Positions 14,602 through 23,068 are shown, numbered from the stretch's first letter. The stretch is 23,069 nucleotides of DNA from Winogradskyella_A sp963966315 (GCA_963966315.1 CAWZYX010000042.1:1-23069), one strand, 5' to 3'. Notes: a model not told the origin generated them from the sequence alone. A program made the numbers and translations.

Positions 14602-17071
14602 TTTCTTACTATTCATACTGCTTGTTCTAGGTTGTGGACCCAAACACGATCTTCCGGTGGTTTTGGAGCTGCATGACAATTGGGAGTTCCGTCAATTAGG
14701 TGATAGCCTCTGGCAATCAGCAAATGTCCCGGGGAACGTTTTCACCGACCTTCTGAATCACGGATTGATCGACGATCCATTTGTGGGGACTAATGAAGAA
14801 GGCATACAGTGGGTTTCTGAAACGGATTGGGAGTACCGAACCAGATTTCAACTGTCGGAGGAGTTGCTAGCCAAAAAACATGTTGAGATCAATTTTGAAG
14901 GCCTTGATACTTATGCATCGGTCTATTTAAACGATAGTCTGATCTTGTCCGCTAACAATGCCTTTAGAGCGTGGCGAATGCCTGTAAAGCCACTCTTAAA
15001 TGTCGAGAATGAGTTGCGAATAAACTTCACTAGTCCTGCCAAAACCGAATCTATTGAGAAAGCCAAATTGGCATATGAGCTTCCTGAAGGTAATCGGGTT
15101 TTTACAAGGAAGGCTCAGTTTCAATATGGTTGGGACTGGGGGCCAAAATTAAATATCATGGGTGTTTGGAGACCAGTAAAGCTCATTTTTACCAATGACT
15201 TTAGATTTGGCCAATTAACCATTCGTAATGAAAAAGTATCCGATTCTCTAGCAGCCTTAAAGCTTGGCTGGCATACTACGGGTTCTTATGATGCTGATCG
15301 CTCTTATGAGTTGTATTTAAATAAACGATTAGTGCAAACGATGACAGAAAGAGATGTGCAAAGTAAAGGATTAACCTTATTTATTGAAAACCCTAAACTC
15401 TGGTGGCCTCATAATATTGGGGAACCGTACCTCTACGATATTAAGCTGGTTGCAAAAAAAGGCGATAGAATTTTGGATAGCATCAAAACAACATACGGGA
15501 TACGTGATGTAAAGTTAGTTACGGAGCCGGACAGCCTTGGGGAGTCCTTCTATTTTAAGGTGAATGGAATCCCAGTCTATGCCAAGGGTGCCAATTACAT
15601 TCCCCAGAACAGTTTTCAGAATCGTGTTACAAGGTCGGATTATGAACAGTTGTTACAAGATGTTGTTGACGCCAATATGAATATGCTCAGGGTGTGGGGA
15701 GGTGGAATCTATGAGAACGATGAATTCTACCAACTCTGTGATGAAAAGGGGATTATGCTCTGGCAGGATTTTATGTTTGCCTGTGCCATGTATCCAGGAG
15801 ACAAAGACTTTTTGAGCAATGTAAAGCAGGAGGCTATTGATAATATGGCAAGACTTAGAAACCACCCTTCCATCGTGCTCTGGTGTGGTAATAACGAGAA
15901 CTCAGAGGGTTGGTACCGCTGGGGCTGGCAGGAGGGCAGATCTGAATCTGAAAAGGAAGAAATCTGGGCCAGCTATCTGAAGCTGTTTGACAGTCTCCTT
16001 CCCGAAATGGTCGATGCTTTTACCGATGTGCCCTACTGGGAGTCCTCTCCCAAATACGGGCGAGGTAATCCAAAGTATCAATTCGAGGGCGATGCCCACG
16101 ACTGGTGGGTCTGGCACGACGGGTATCCCTTTGAACATTTCGAGACAGAGGTCCCTCGTTTTATGAGTGAATTTGGCTTTCAGTCCTTTCCGAGTGCTGA
16201 AATCATTCAGTTAATTAATGAATCAGATTCGTTAGACCTGACAACTGAAGCTGTCCAAAATCATCAAAAACACAGTAGAGGGTTTGAACTAATTAGGGAG
16301 TACATGGCGCGTGATTTTCCCTTAGTAGAGGATCCAGAACATTACATTTACATGAGTCAGTTGGTTCAGGCCTATGGGATAACAAAAGGTATTGAAGCTC
16401 ATAGAAGGGCCAGGCCCTATAACATGGGAAGCCTTTACTGGCAGTTAAACGATTGCTGGCCCGCCATTTCCTGGTCGAGCATCGATTTTAAAGGGCGCTG
16501 GAAAGCACTGCATTACAAGGCTAAGCATAGCTTTGAAAATGTACTTATCAGTCCTCAGATAAATGGCGATAAAAAACTAGAAGTATGGCTGGTGAATGAT
16601 GGACTTAAGAATCATACCGGGATGCTCGAACTAAAGGTCCTGAACTTCATGGGTGAAAGCCTCTGGGCAATGTCCAGACCAATAAGGGTATATCCTAATT
16701 CCAGTAGTATGCCCTTATTGGTGGATTTGGAGGAGATTGCATCCGCGCGGGATTCTGTTGTACTTCAGGTAAGCTTTAACGAGTATTCCAGACTTTTTTA
16801 TTTTGAGCAGCCTAAAGATATCAGACTAATAAAAGGAGAAATTTCAACAGAAATCATGAAATCAACGGGCGGATTTGATATAGAACTAAGCAGCCCGGTA
16901 CTTCAAAAGGATGTCTTTCTAAGCACTGCATTAGAAGGACGCTTTTCGGATAATTTTTTTGACCTGCTCCCGAACCGACCTAAAATTGTGCATTTTCAAA
17001 CAGAAGAAGAGAACATTCCTGAACTACAGATGATAAGCTTTAACAATTTCATAAGAGAAGTCGAGAGGTAG
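14591..17071 (+). CDS. GH2 exo-beta-mannosidase lipoprotein
   Basis: Cleaves terminal beta-mannose, here most likely the core Man-beta1,4-GlcNAc of N-glycans. Seen: lipobox LVLGC (C15); a jelly-roll sugar-binding domain with NWEFRQLGDSLWQSANVPGNVFTD-type motifs of beta-mannosidases (30-53); WDWGPKLNIMGVWRPV (181-196); the GH2 barrel with GANYIPQN (333-340), MLRVWGGGIYENDEFY (365-380), the acid/base E436 in WCGNNENSEGW and the nucleophile E527 in FMSEFGFQSFPS. LYWQLNDCWP follows. The 826-residue length and the WCGNNE and RVWGGG motifs favour beta-mannosidase over beta-galactosidase or glucuronidase. Its start lies inside the end of the CutC gene (11-nt overlap), so the two are probably translated together. 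It lacks the C-terminal F5/8 module of its GH20 and GH92 partners. Confidence 0.93.
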   Translation: MRYSFLLFILLVLGCGPKHDLPVVLELHDNWEFRQLGDSLWQSANVPGNVFTDLLNHGLIDDPFVGTNEEGIQWVSETDWEYRTRFQLSEELLAKKHVEINFEGLDTYASVYLNDSLILSANNAFRAWRMPVKPLLNVENELRINFTSPAKTESIEKAKLAYELPEGNRVFTRKAQFQYGWDWGPKLNIMGVWRPVKLIFTNDFRFGQLTIRNEKVSDSLAALKLGWHTTGSYDADRSYELYLNKRLVQTMTERDVQSKGLTLFIENPKLWWPHNIGEPYLYDIKLVAKKGDRILDSIKTTYGIRDVKLVTEPDSLGESFYFKVNGIPVYAKGANYIPQNSFQNRVTRSDYEQLLQDVVDANMNMLRVWGGGIYENDEFYQLCDEKGIMLWQDFMFACAMYPGDKDFLSNVKQEAIDNMARLRNHPSIVLWCGNNENSEGWYRWGWQEGRSESEKEEIWASYLKLFDSLLPEMVDAFTDVPYWESSPKYGRGNPKYQFEGDAHDWWVWHDGYPFEHFETEVPRFMSEFGFQSFPSAEIIQLINESDSLDLTTEAVQNHQKHSRGFELIREYMARDFPLVEDPEHYIYMSQLVQAYGITKGIEAHRRARPYNMGSLYWQLNDCWPAISWSSIDFKGRWKALHYKAKHSFENVLISPQINGDKKLEVWLVNDGLKNHTGMLELKVLNFMGESLWAMSRPIRVYPNSSSMPLLVDLEEIASARDSVVLQVSFNEYSRLFYFEQPKDIRLIKGEISTEIMKSTGGFDIELSSPVLQKDVFLSTALEGRFSDNFFDLLPNRPKIVHFQTEEENIPELQMISFNNFIREVER

Positions 17072-17076
17072 ATAGT

Positions 17077-17084
17077 TAATTTTG
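17077..17084 (+). promoter_or_regulatory. Candidate -7 promoter element for the metallophosphoesterase gene
   Basis: TAATTTTG matches the Bacteroidota TAnnTTTG consensus exactly. It starts 5 nt after the beta-mannosidase stop and ends 16 nt before the GTG start of the next gene. No TTG is found at the -33 distance, so it may be a weak internal promoter that separates the following genes from the glycan unit. Confidence 0.4.
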
Positions 17085-17100
17085 TACATATAGCTCATTT

Positions 17101-18330
17101 GTGACACGCTGGATTATTTTTATTCTTATCTACACCCTTCTTTCGGTGTATGGGTTTCAGGCGGTGAGGACCATCACGAACCAGAAGGTCTTTTATTACG
17201 TTTATATTGGATTGGCCCTTTTGGTTGTGGGGTATTTTATATACCAGTTCTCTACACCCACTGACGGAAGTGTTCTGAGTCCCACAAAAAGCTACGCCTT
17301 TGGGTTTTTACTTTCTTTCATGGCTTTGAATATGGTTATCGTACCCATACTTATTGGGGAGGATCTTATTAGAGGGGCCTTTAGTATTTATGATAAATTA
17401 GTGACCTCTAAAGAGTCTTTCCACATTCCTTCGCGTCGCAGGTTTGTGAGCCAAATTGCCCTTGGTCTTGCGGCAATACCTTTTACCTCGCTACTCTACG
17501 GTATGTATCGCGGCAAATATAATTTTCGAGTGCTGAGATACACTTTGCATTTCGAGGATCTGCCAGATGCATTCGATGGTTATCGCCTCACACAGATCAG
17601 CGATATCCATTCAGGTAGTTTTGATAATGCGGAAAAGATTACCTACGCCATTGATCTGGTAAATGAACAACAATCCAACGTGATACTATTTACTGGGGAT
17701 CTGGTTAATAACAAGGCCAGTGAGATGTTGCCCTGGAAGGATATGTTTTCAGGCTTAGAAGCAGAAGATGGTATATATTCCGTCATGGGTAACCACGATT
17801 ATGGAGATTATGTGAGCTGGGATTCAGAAGAAGACAAGCAAAAAAATCTAAACGAATTAAAAGCCATTCAAAAGGAAATGGGTTTTGAACTATTGCTCAA
17901 CGAAAGTCGTTTCATTGAAAAGAAAGGAGAACGGCTGGCGATCATTGGTGTTGAGAATTGGGGCAAAGGAGGTTTTAAAAAGGCAGGGGACTTAATGAAG
18001 GCCATTAAAAATGTTAACTCAAACGATTTTAAGATCGTTATGAGTCATGACCCGAGCCATTGGGAAGCGCAAGTGGTGCCCGACGATTACCACTATCATC
18101 TGACACTGAGCGGACATACGCATGGAATGCAGTTTGGAATTGAGATCCCTGGTCTGGTTAAGTGGAGCCCTGTAAAATGGCGCTACAAGCAGTGGGCGGG
18201 CATCTACGAACAAATGGGTCAGTATTTAAATGTCAATCGGGGGTTTGGGTATTTGGGCTATCCGGGGCGTGTTGGTATATGGCCTGAGATCACCGTGATC
18301 GAGTTGAAAAAAGGATCTAAAGAAGTGTGA
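17101..18330 (+). CDS. Membrane-anchored calcineurin-like metallophosphoesterase
   Basis: Two-metal phosphoesterase with its catalytic domain probably outside the cytoplasm. The start is GTG at 17101; the product has 409 residues. Seen: three N-terminal hydrophobic helices (about 3-19, 31-49, 65-84), then SRRRFVSQIALGLAAIPF (111-128), a twin-arginine-like motif before a fourth hydrophobic stretch, then the catalytic domain with SDIH (D168, H170), TGD (D200), GNHD (230-233), SHDP (H316) and GHTH (H339, H341). All metal ligands are present. It resembles YkuE-like phosphoesterases, a group that includes Tat-exported members and lipid-phosphate hydrolases; the substrate cannot be read from the sequence. 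It follows the beta-mannosidase by 29 nt but has a possible promoter of its own, so membership in the glycan operon is uncertain. Confidence 0.9.
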   Translation: MTRWIIFILIYTLLSVYGFQAVRTITNQKVFYYVYIGLALLVVGYFIYQFSTPTDGSVLSPTKSYAFGFLLSFMALNMVIVPILIGEDLIRGAFSIYDKLVTSKESFHIPSRRRFVSQIALGLAAIPFTSLLYGMYRGKYNFRVLRYTLHFEDLPDAFDGYRLTQISDIHSGSFDNAEKITYAIDLVNEQQSNVILFTGDLVNNKASEMLPWKDMFSGLEAEDGIYSVMGNHDYGDYVSWDSEEDKQKNLNELKAIQKEMGFELLLNESRFIEKKGERLAIIGVENWGKGGFKKAGDLMKAIKNVNSNDFKIVMSHDPSHWEAQVVPDDYHYHLTLSGHTHGMQFGIEIPGLVKWSPVKWRYKQWAGIYEQMGQYLNVNRGFGYLGYPGRVGIWPEITVIELKKGSKEV

Positions 18331-18332
18331 TA

Positions 18333-18354
18333 ATAAAGATTTATTTATCTTTAT
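18333..18354 (+). repeat. AT-rich inverted repeat after the metallophosphoesterase gene
   Basis: ATAAAGAT (18333-18340) and ATCTTTAT (18347-18354) can form an 8-bp stem with a 6-nt loop, directly after the stop codon at 18328-18330. It lacks a GC core and a T run, so at most it is a weak terminator or an mRNA 3'-end stabiliser. The rest of the gap to the next gene (to 18429) shows only an imperfect inverted repeat around CAGATAATACA and TGTATCTG. Confidence 0.35.
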
Positions 18355-18429
18355 GTTGTTCAATGTGAACCAGATAATACACCATACTATGATGTATCTG
18401 TTTGATTTAATGGCTAAAACTTAAAAGCT

Positions 18430-18726
18430 ATGTCAAAATTTGGCGAATTAATCGATGTTGATGTTCCGGTCTTGCTTGATTTTTACACGGAGTGGAACGA
18501 TCAATCTGTGGCAATGCATCCTGTGTTAAGAGACGTGGCGGCCGCTCTGGGAGACAGGGCTAAGGTTATCAAGATCGATGTCGATAAAAACAAAGAGCTT
18601 GCCGAAGCTTTGAGAGTTAAGGGACTCCCCACACTGATCATTTATAAAAAGGGTGAAATGAAGTGGCGTCATAGCGGCGAACAGGATGCCAATACACTCA
18701 TTGGCATTATTCAGGAATACGTTTAG
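18430..18726 (+). CDS. Thioredoxin-fold protein without the CXXC active site
   Basis: A 98-residue single-domain thioredoxin-like protein. Fold markers seen: VPVLLDFYTEW (12-22), VIKIDVDKNKELAEALRVKGLPTLIIYKKGE with the cis-proline P67, and the final helix. The WCGPC active site is replaced by WNDQS (22-26), and the protein has no cysteine at all, so it cannot act as a dithiol oxidoreductase. No signal peptide is seen, so it is probably cytoplasmic. The otherwise well-kept fold suggests a retained non-redox role such as a binding or chaperone-like subunit, but I cannot name a partner. The gene is 99 nt after the metallophosphoesterase, and its last 20 nt overlap the end of the convergent deacetylase gene. 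Confidence 0.88.
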   Translation: MSKFGELIDVDVPVLLDFYTEWNDQSVAMHPVLRDVAAALGDRAKVIKIDVDKNKELAEALRVKGLPTLIIYKKGEMKWRHSGEQDANTLIGIIQEYV

Positions 18727-19357
18727 TATTCAGCGCCTTAAATTCATATCCTTCTCTGGAAAAATAGTCCAGAATTTTAGGAAGCGCATAGTATAAATTT
18801 TCAGAGGCTTTCTCACTATCATGCATCACCACGATACTACCTTTAGCAGCTTTAGATATCACATTGCTAAGGCAGTTCTCCGGACTCACAGTTTCATCCC
18901 AGTCATAAGAAAGTACATCCCATAAGATCACTTTGTAGCCCAGATTAATGAGTTCTCTGGCTTGCGCTATTTTGAATTTACCATAGGGTGGGCGAAACAG
19001 TTGCATTTCAGTTTCATCCTTAAAATACCGTTGTGCCTGTATCACATTTTCAACATAAACCTTGGTCGAAGTCTTCCAGCCTTTCAGATGATGTTGGGTA
19101 TGATTGCCTACGGAGTGTCCGGCATTGATCACTGCGTCAAAAATATCAGGGTGCTGCTCTATGTTTTTACCGATACAGAAGAAGGTCGCCTTAGCCTCAT
19201 AAGAATTAAGACAGTCTACAACCCATGGAGTTACCGCAGGGGTAGGCCCATCGTCAAAAGTGAGATACAATTCCTTTTTATCTGTAGGAACCTGCCACAC
19301 AAACTGAGGAAAAAGCGACTTGACAAATTTGGGTGTCTTGGCTGGAAAAATGCGCAT
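18707..19357 (-). CDS. NodB-domain polysaccharide deacetylase
   Basis: Metal-dependent carbohydrate esterase family 4 type deacetylase, acting on N- or O-acetyl groups of a polysaccharide or peptidoglycan. Seen in 216 residues: TFDDGP (33-38; D35 base, D36 metal), HSVGNHTQHH (81-90; H86 and H90 metal ligands), RPPYG (122-126), WDVLSYDW (146-153) and VMHDS (177-181; H179). All five NodB motifs look intact. No signal peptide or membrane helix is evident, which is odd for an enzyme of extracytoplasmic glycans; the N-terminus RIFPAKTPKFVKSLFP is basic and may associate with the membrane. The gene starts 6 nt after the DUF2723 stop with GGAAGA as spacer, so the two form an operon. The substrate is unknown. 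Confidence 0.92.
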   Translation of the reverse strand: MRIFPAKTPKFVKSLFPQFVWQVPTDKKELYLTFDDGPTPAVTPWVVDCLNSYEAKATFFCIGKNIEQHPDIFDAVINAGHSVGNHTQHHLKGWKTSTKVYVENVIQAQRYFKDETEMQLFRPPYGKFKIAQARELINLGYKVILWDVLSYDWDETVSPENCLSNVISKAAKGSIVVMHDSEKASENLYYALPKILDYFSREGYEFKALNTKRIPE

Positions 19358-19363
19358 TCTTCC

Positions 19364-22300
19364 TTATTCGTCAGGCTGAATTGAACGGGTACTGTCATTA
19401 CCAAGCAGCATATCAATGTCTACCGCATCAGATTCGGTTTCCGTATTTGATGGTCCCATAAAGTTGTCGAATAACCTTAAGTAGTCATTGAATTTTCTGG
19501 TCTGTTCCAGAGCGAAATCCTTATCATCCTGTATAATGAGCTGATCGACCAGTGACCGATAGCGTTCAATATCAGTAATGATCTCTTCAATGAATTTTTC
19601 CTGCATTTCAAAGTCCATATTGCCGTAGTAGGTGAGGTTCTCCTGATATTTTACAGCCACTTGCAAAAACAGATCTCGTGCCTTTTTGGTGTTACCAACT
19701 TCATAATACGTATTGATGTATGGCTCTAACAGAGTGTAATAACCAAATTTATCCACCGGCATTTTTTGCATGGCCAGATCGGCAATCTCTTCGGCTTTAT
19801 CCAGATCGTCCTGCTGCAATAAGGCCTCAATCAAACGGGCCAGATTTCCTCTGTAAGTAATGCCATTTTTTCGTGTTTCAACGTCGTGGTAAATATCTTC
19901 TCCACTGCCACCCCAGTCCCAGGACTTCACCATGTTGTACATGAGTTCTGCATCAACTCGGCCCATATCAAAAGGATTGGCACGATCTACCGGGGTTTTA
20001 ATAGGTACCAGCTTATAACATAAGCCATCCAGTTGAAGGTAGTCCTTCATCCAGATGTAGTCCTCATCAGAAAAAGCACCACCCGAGAAATAAATGGGTC
20101 GCTCCCAGTTGTTATTGGCAATGATGTCCAGCATCAATAATCGGTTCTTATAAATGGTGTTGTTGCTGATTCGAAGGTCTAGGTAAGGAAGGATCTCGTC
20201 CGCATCCTTTTCTTTAACGATCCCATTTTTTAAAACAGTCTCTTTATCAACAGGAACCCGAACGTTTTTGGTGGGAAAATAGTTGGTGTTGAGTAAGGTG
20301 CTTGGGTAGCCTCTTGGATCTTCACCGTTGCGCTCCATGACATAGCGTAGTTTCGTATCTTTTCGGTCGCTGGAAATGAATTCCAGGAACTGTTTAATGT
20401 CCAGCGTATCGCTGGCAATTTTCTGATTGATCTCTCTGTAAATTATATAGTCACGAGTCCCATAACGGTATTGCTCGTGCTTTAATTGTGAGGGTATCGG
20501 ATCACTTTCGTATGCCTTTCGTTTCATCTGATCGATGTACCAATCGGTCTGAAACAAACTGGTGTTGACCACACGAACATCGGTACGTACGCCTTCAATT
20601 TCCTGAAGGTACCACAAGGGGAAGGAATCGTTATCCCCAATGGTGAACAGAATGGCGTTAGGGGCACAGGACTCCAGGTATTTTCGAGCCATTGAATTGG
20701 CCGTATATTTTCCGGAACGGTCATGGTCATCCCAATTTTGTACCGCAAGCAAAACAGGAACCGCCAGCAGACACACCATCGTAATGGCTTGTGGTAACAG
20801 ATTGGTTTTAAACTTACTCGATAAAGAATCGTAAAGAGAATAAACCCCAAAGCCAATAAATATAGCAAAGACGTAGAAGGATCCAACCACCGAGTAATCT
20901 CGTTCTCTCGGTTCAAAAGGTCTGATATTGGTATAGAACTGAATGGCTATTCCGGTCATAGCAAAAAAGACCAAAAGCACCCAAAAGCGTTTTTTATCGG
21001 CGTGAAATAAAAAGAAAAATCCAAGCAACCCAAGTATCAGGGGTAGGAAAAAATAGGTATTTCTCGCTTTGTTATTGAGCATATCACTTGGTAAATTATC
21101 CTGAGACATGCCCAAAAGCATAGCATCGATAAACTTGATTCCTGATATCCAGTTGCCGTTAAAGTCGTCGTAGCGTCCCTGCACGTCGTTTTGCCGGCCT
21201 GTAAAATTCCACATAAAGTAACGCCAGTACATATATCCGAATTGGTACTGGATCATGTACACCATATTGTCAAGGAAAGAGGGCTGCTCCACATCCAGAA
21301 ACTGCTGGCCGTAGTTTCTCAGAAACTGGTCATAGTCTTCATAATCGACTTGCCCCTGGGCAACACGCATTCTAAAATCATTGACCAGGGCAACCAACTG
21401 CTGTTCTCCCTGATATTCTGGCTTCAGTTTAAAATCAATCAGCCCGGTAAACATCATGTAGTTCTGAGCGTGTTCGGCACTCCACATACGTGGTAGAATG
21501 GTAGCGTGCTCGTGATTGTAGTTTTGCTTGGAGTTTTTCCAGTCGTTGATCACCACATACTTACCGGTCTCATAATCTTTTTCGTAGTTCTTTTTGTCGT
21601 CAACAAAAGGGTTTTTTGCATCTGCTCCTGAGTAAATTTCTGTAAACTGCGGACCGTAAAACAAGTGTGTTTCCGGATACTGTTCAAGATTGTAGTAAGC
21701 CAGTAACTCTCTGGCATCGGAAGGATCATTTTCGTTGATGATCACTTGAGCATTGGCACGAATAGGCAACATGAGCCAGGAAGAAAACCCTATAAATATA
21801 AAAAGCAGACATAAGGTAAGGGTATTGAGATGTACCAGCTCCTTTTTGCGCGTGTAGCTTAAACCAAAGTAAAAGGCTGCTATGATCAGGATTCCGGCAA
21901 TGATGGTTCCTGAGTGAAAGGGCAGCCCAAAGGAGTTAACAATAAACACTTCCATCCAACCAAAGAACTGAAGAGTGCTTGGTAACAATAGTTTGAAAAT
22001 AAATAATAGGATGGCTGCTGATAGGACATTGGCAATAATAAAGTTCTTGACAGTGACCTTTTTGTAGTTCTTAAAATAGTAAATAAGGCCAATAGCAGGA
22101 ATAGTAAGCAATCCCATAAAGTGGACACCAAAAGATAGTCCGATGATAAATGCAATTAATACCAGCCAGCGATTACCCCTGGGAGTGTGCATGTCGCGCT
22201 CCCAGCAAAGAGCTAGATAAAACAGGACGGACATGATCAGTGTGGCCATGGCATAAACTTCGGTTTCAACGGCACTAAACCAAAAAGAATCGGTAAAAGT

Positions 22301-22693
22301 AAATGCCAGACTACCAACTACTGCGCTACCCAGAATGGCATTACCTTTAGTAACTTCGCCTTTCTTAAAATCTGTAAGCTTGCGCAAGAGCAGGCTAATG
22401 GACCAGAACATAAATAAAATGGTAAAGGCACTGGAAACGGCACTCATCATGTTCATAAGCGCACCAATCTGTGAAGCTTCAGTTGTAAAAATTGAGAAAA
22501 ACGCACCCATCATCTGAAAAAGAGGTGCTCCAGGAGGGTGACCTACCTGTAATTTTGAAGAGGTGAGAATGTATTCACCCGCATCCCAGTAACTCACCGT
22601 AGGCTCGATGGTAAGGGCATAGGTAATTAATGCTATTGTAAAGCAGGACCAGCTTAAAACTGTATTCCATTTCCTGAAGCTGTATTTTGCCAT
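19364..22693 (-). CDS. DUF2723 multi-membrane protein, putative protein O-mannosyltransferase
   Basis: A 1109-residue integral membrane protein with the DUF2723 (PF11028) signature at its N-terminus: a first helix, then SYWDAGEYILTSSKLQVGHP (34-53) and PPGAPLFQ (53-60), with acidic D37/E40 in the first extracytoplasmic loop, as in GT-C glycosyltransferases. Further helices run to about residue 310, more follow at about 560-660, and a soluble C-terminal part of about 450 residues ends in helical, TPR-like repeats (about 955-1090). Human TMEM260 carries the same domain and is reported to O-mannosylate proteins, so O-mannosyl transfer to exported proteins from a lipid-linked donor is a reasonable inference. 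Direct proof for this bacterial branch is not visible. It is the first gene of an operon with the deacetylase. Confidence 0.85.
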   Translation of the reverse strand: MAKYSFRKWNTVLSWSCFTIALITYALTIEPTVSYWDAGEYILTSSKLQVGHPPGAPLFQMMGAFFSIFTTEASQIGALMNMMSAVSSAFTILFMFWSISLLLRKLTDFKKGEVTKGNAILGSAVVGSLAFTFTDSFWFSAVETEVYAMATLIMSVLFYLALCWERDMHTPRGNRWLVLIAFIIGLSFGVHFMGLLTIPAIGLIYYFKNYKKVTVKNFIIANVLSAAILLFIFKLLLPSTLQFFGWMEVFIVNSFGLPFHSGTIIAGILIIAAFYFGLSYTRKKELVHLNTLTLCLLFIFIGFSSWLMLPIRANAQVIINENDPSDARELLAYYNLEQYPETHLFYGPQFTEIYSGADAKNPFVDDKKNYEKDYETGKYVVINDWKNSKQNYNHEHATILPRMWSAEHAQNYMMFTGLIDFKLKPEYQGEQQLVALVNDFRMRVAQGQVDYEDYDQFLRNYGQQFLDVEQPSFLDNMVYMIQYQFGYMYWRYFMWNFTGRQNDVQGRYDDFNGNWISGIKFIDAMLLGMSQDNLPSDMLNNKARNTYFFLPLILGLLGFFFLFHADKKRFWVLLVFFAMTGIAIQFYTNIRPFEPRERDYSVVGSFYVFAIFIGFGVYSLYDSLSSKFKTNLLPQAITMVCLLAVPVLLAVQNWDDHDRSGKYTANSMARKYLESCAPNAILFTIGDNDSFPLWYLQEIEGVRTDVRVVNTSLFQTDWYIDQMKRKAYESDPIPSQLKHEQYRYGTRDYIIYREINQKIASDTLDIKQFLEFISSDRKDTKLRYVMERNGEDPRGYPSTLLNTNYFPTKNVRVPVDKETVLKNGIVKEKDADEILPYLDLRISNNTIYKNRLLMLDIIANNNWERPIYFSGGAFSDEDYIWMKDYLQLDGLCYKLVPIKTPVDRANPFDMGRVDAELMYNMVKSWDWGGSGEDIYHDVETRKNGITYRGNLARLIEALLQQDDLDKAEEIADLAMQKMPVDKFGYYTLLEPYINTYYEVGNTKKARDLFLQVAVKYQENLTYYGNMDFEMQEKFIEEIITDIERYRSLVDQLIIQDDKDFALEQTRKFNDYLRLFDNFMGPSNTETESDAVDIDMLLGNDSTRSIQPDE

Positions 22694-22799
22694 AGATCTT
22701 TTGATGATTTAGAACGTGGCGAATTTAACAATTATTACTACACGGCTCATCTCTTTTAAACAATCCTTATACAAAAGCCATGATTTTAATATTTATTTT

Positions 22800-22829
22800 T
22801 TGTCTTAATAAAACTTTGTTTTAAATTTG
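22800..22829 (+). promoter_or_regulatory. Promoter of tRNA-Gln
   Basis: TTG at 22800-22802 and TAAATTTG at 22822-22829 are spaced by 19 nt, a very good match to the Bacteroidota sigma-ABfr promoter (TTG, about 19-21 nt, TAnnTTTG). The tRNA 5' end follows 18 nt later, which leaves a short leader to be removed by RNase P. Confidence 0.8.
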
Positions 22830-22847
22830 CCCCCTCGTTAGAGCGAC

Positions 22848-22920
22848 TGGCCTATGGTGTAACTGGCAACACGTCTGATTTTGGTTCAGAAGAGTCTAGG
22901 TTCGAGCCCTAGTAGGCCAA
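22848..22920 (+). tRNA. trnQ: tRNA-Gln (anticodon UUG)
   Basis: Complete cloverleaf by hand folding: acceptor TGGCCTA (22848-22854) with TAGGCCA (22913-22919) and discriminator A22920; D stem GTGT/ACAC; anticodon stem TCTGA/TCAGA around loop TTTTGGT with anticodon TTG at 22881-22883, reading CAA; T stem CTAGG/CCTAG with loop TTCGAGC. CCA is not encoded, as is usual in this phylum. Confidence 0.97.
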
Positions 22921-22927
22921 CAGCCTG

Positions 22928-22958
22928 AAACCCTTGAAATTTATTCAAGGGTTTTTTT
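22928..22958 (+). terminator. Rho-independent terminator of tRNA-Gln
   Basis: AAACCCTTGAA (22928-22938) pairs with TTCAAGGGTTT (22944-22954) around a 5-nt loop, and the T run continues to 22958. It follows the tRNA by 7 nt. Confidence 0.9.
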
Positions 22959-23037
22959 GTGCAACAAAACCAGGGTGAGAAGTTTATCCCGTGTGAGCGG
23001 GGCGAACTGCGGGAAGCCCTAGTAGGCCAACAGCCTG

Positions 23038-23068
23038 AAACCCTTGAAATTTATTCAAGGGTTTTTTT
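23038..23068 (+). terminator. Duplicated copy of the tRNA-Gln terminator
   Basis: The same stem, loop and T run as the terminator at 22928-22958, shifted by 110 nt as part of the direct repeat. It would act as a second, back-up terminator for plus-strand transcripts. Confidence 0.85.

Noticed and set aside
5844..17071. Classical polysaccharide utilisation locus
   Set aside because: No SusC/SusD pair, hybrid two-component sensor or ECF sigma/anti-sigma genes are seen, so I describe it only as a glycosidase-transporter cluster.
23015..23030. Second tRNA gene at the right edge
   Set aside because: Only the 3' acceptor and T-stem strands are present; the spacer lacks D and anticodon arms, and the T stem has no 5' partner.
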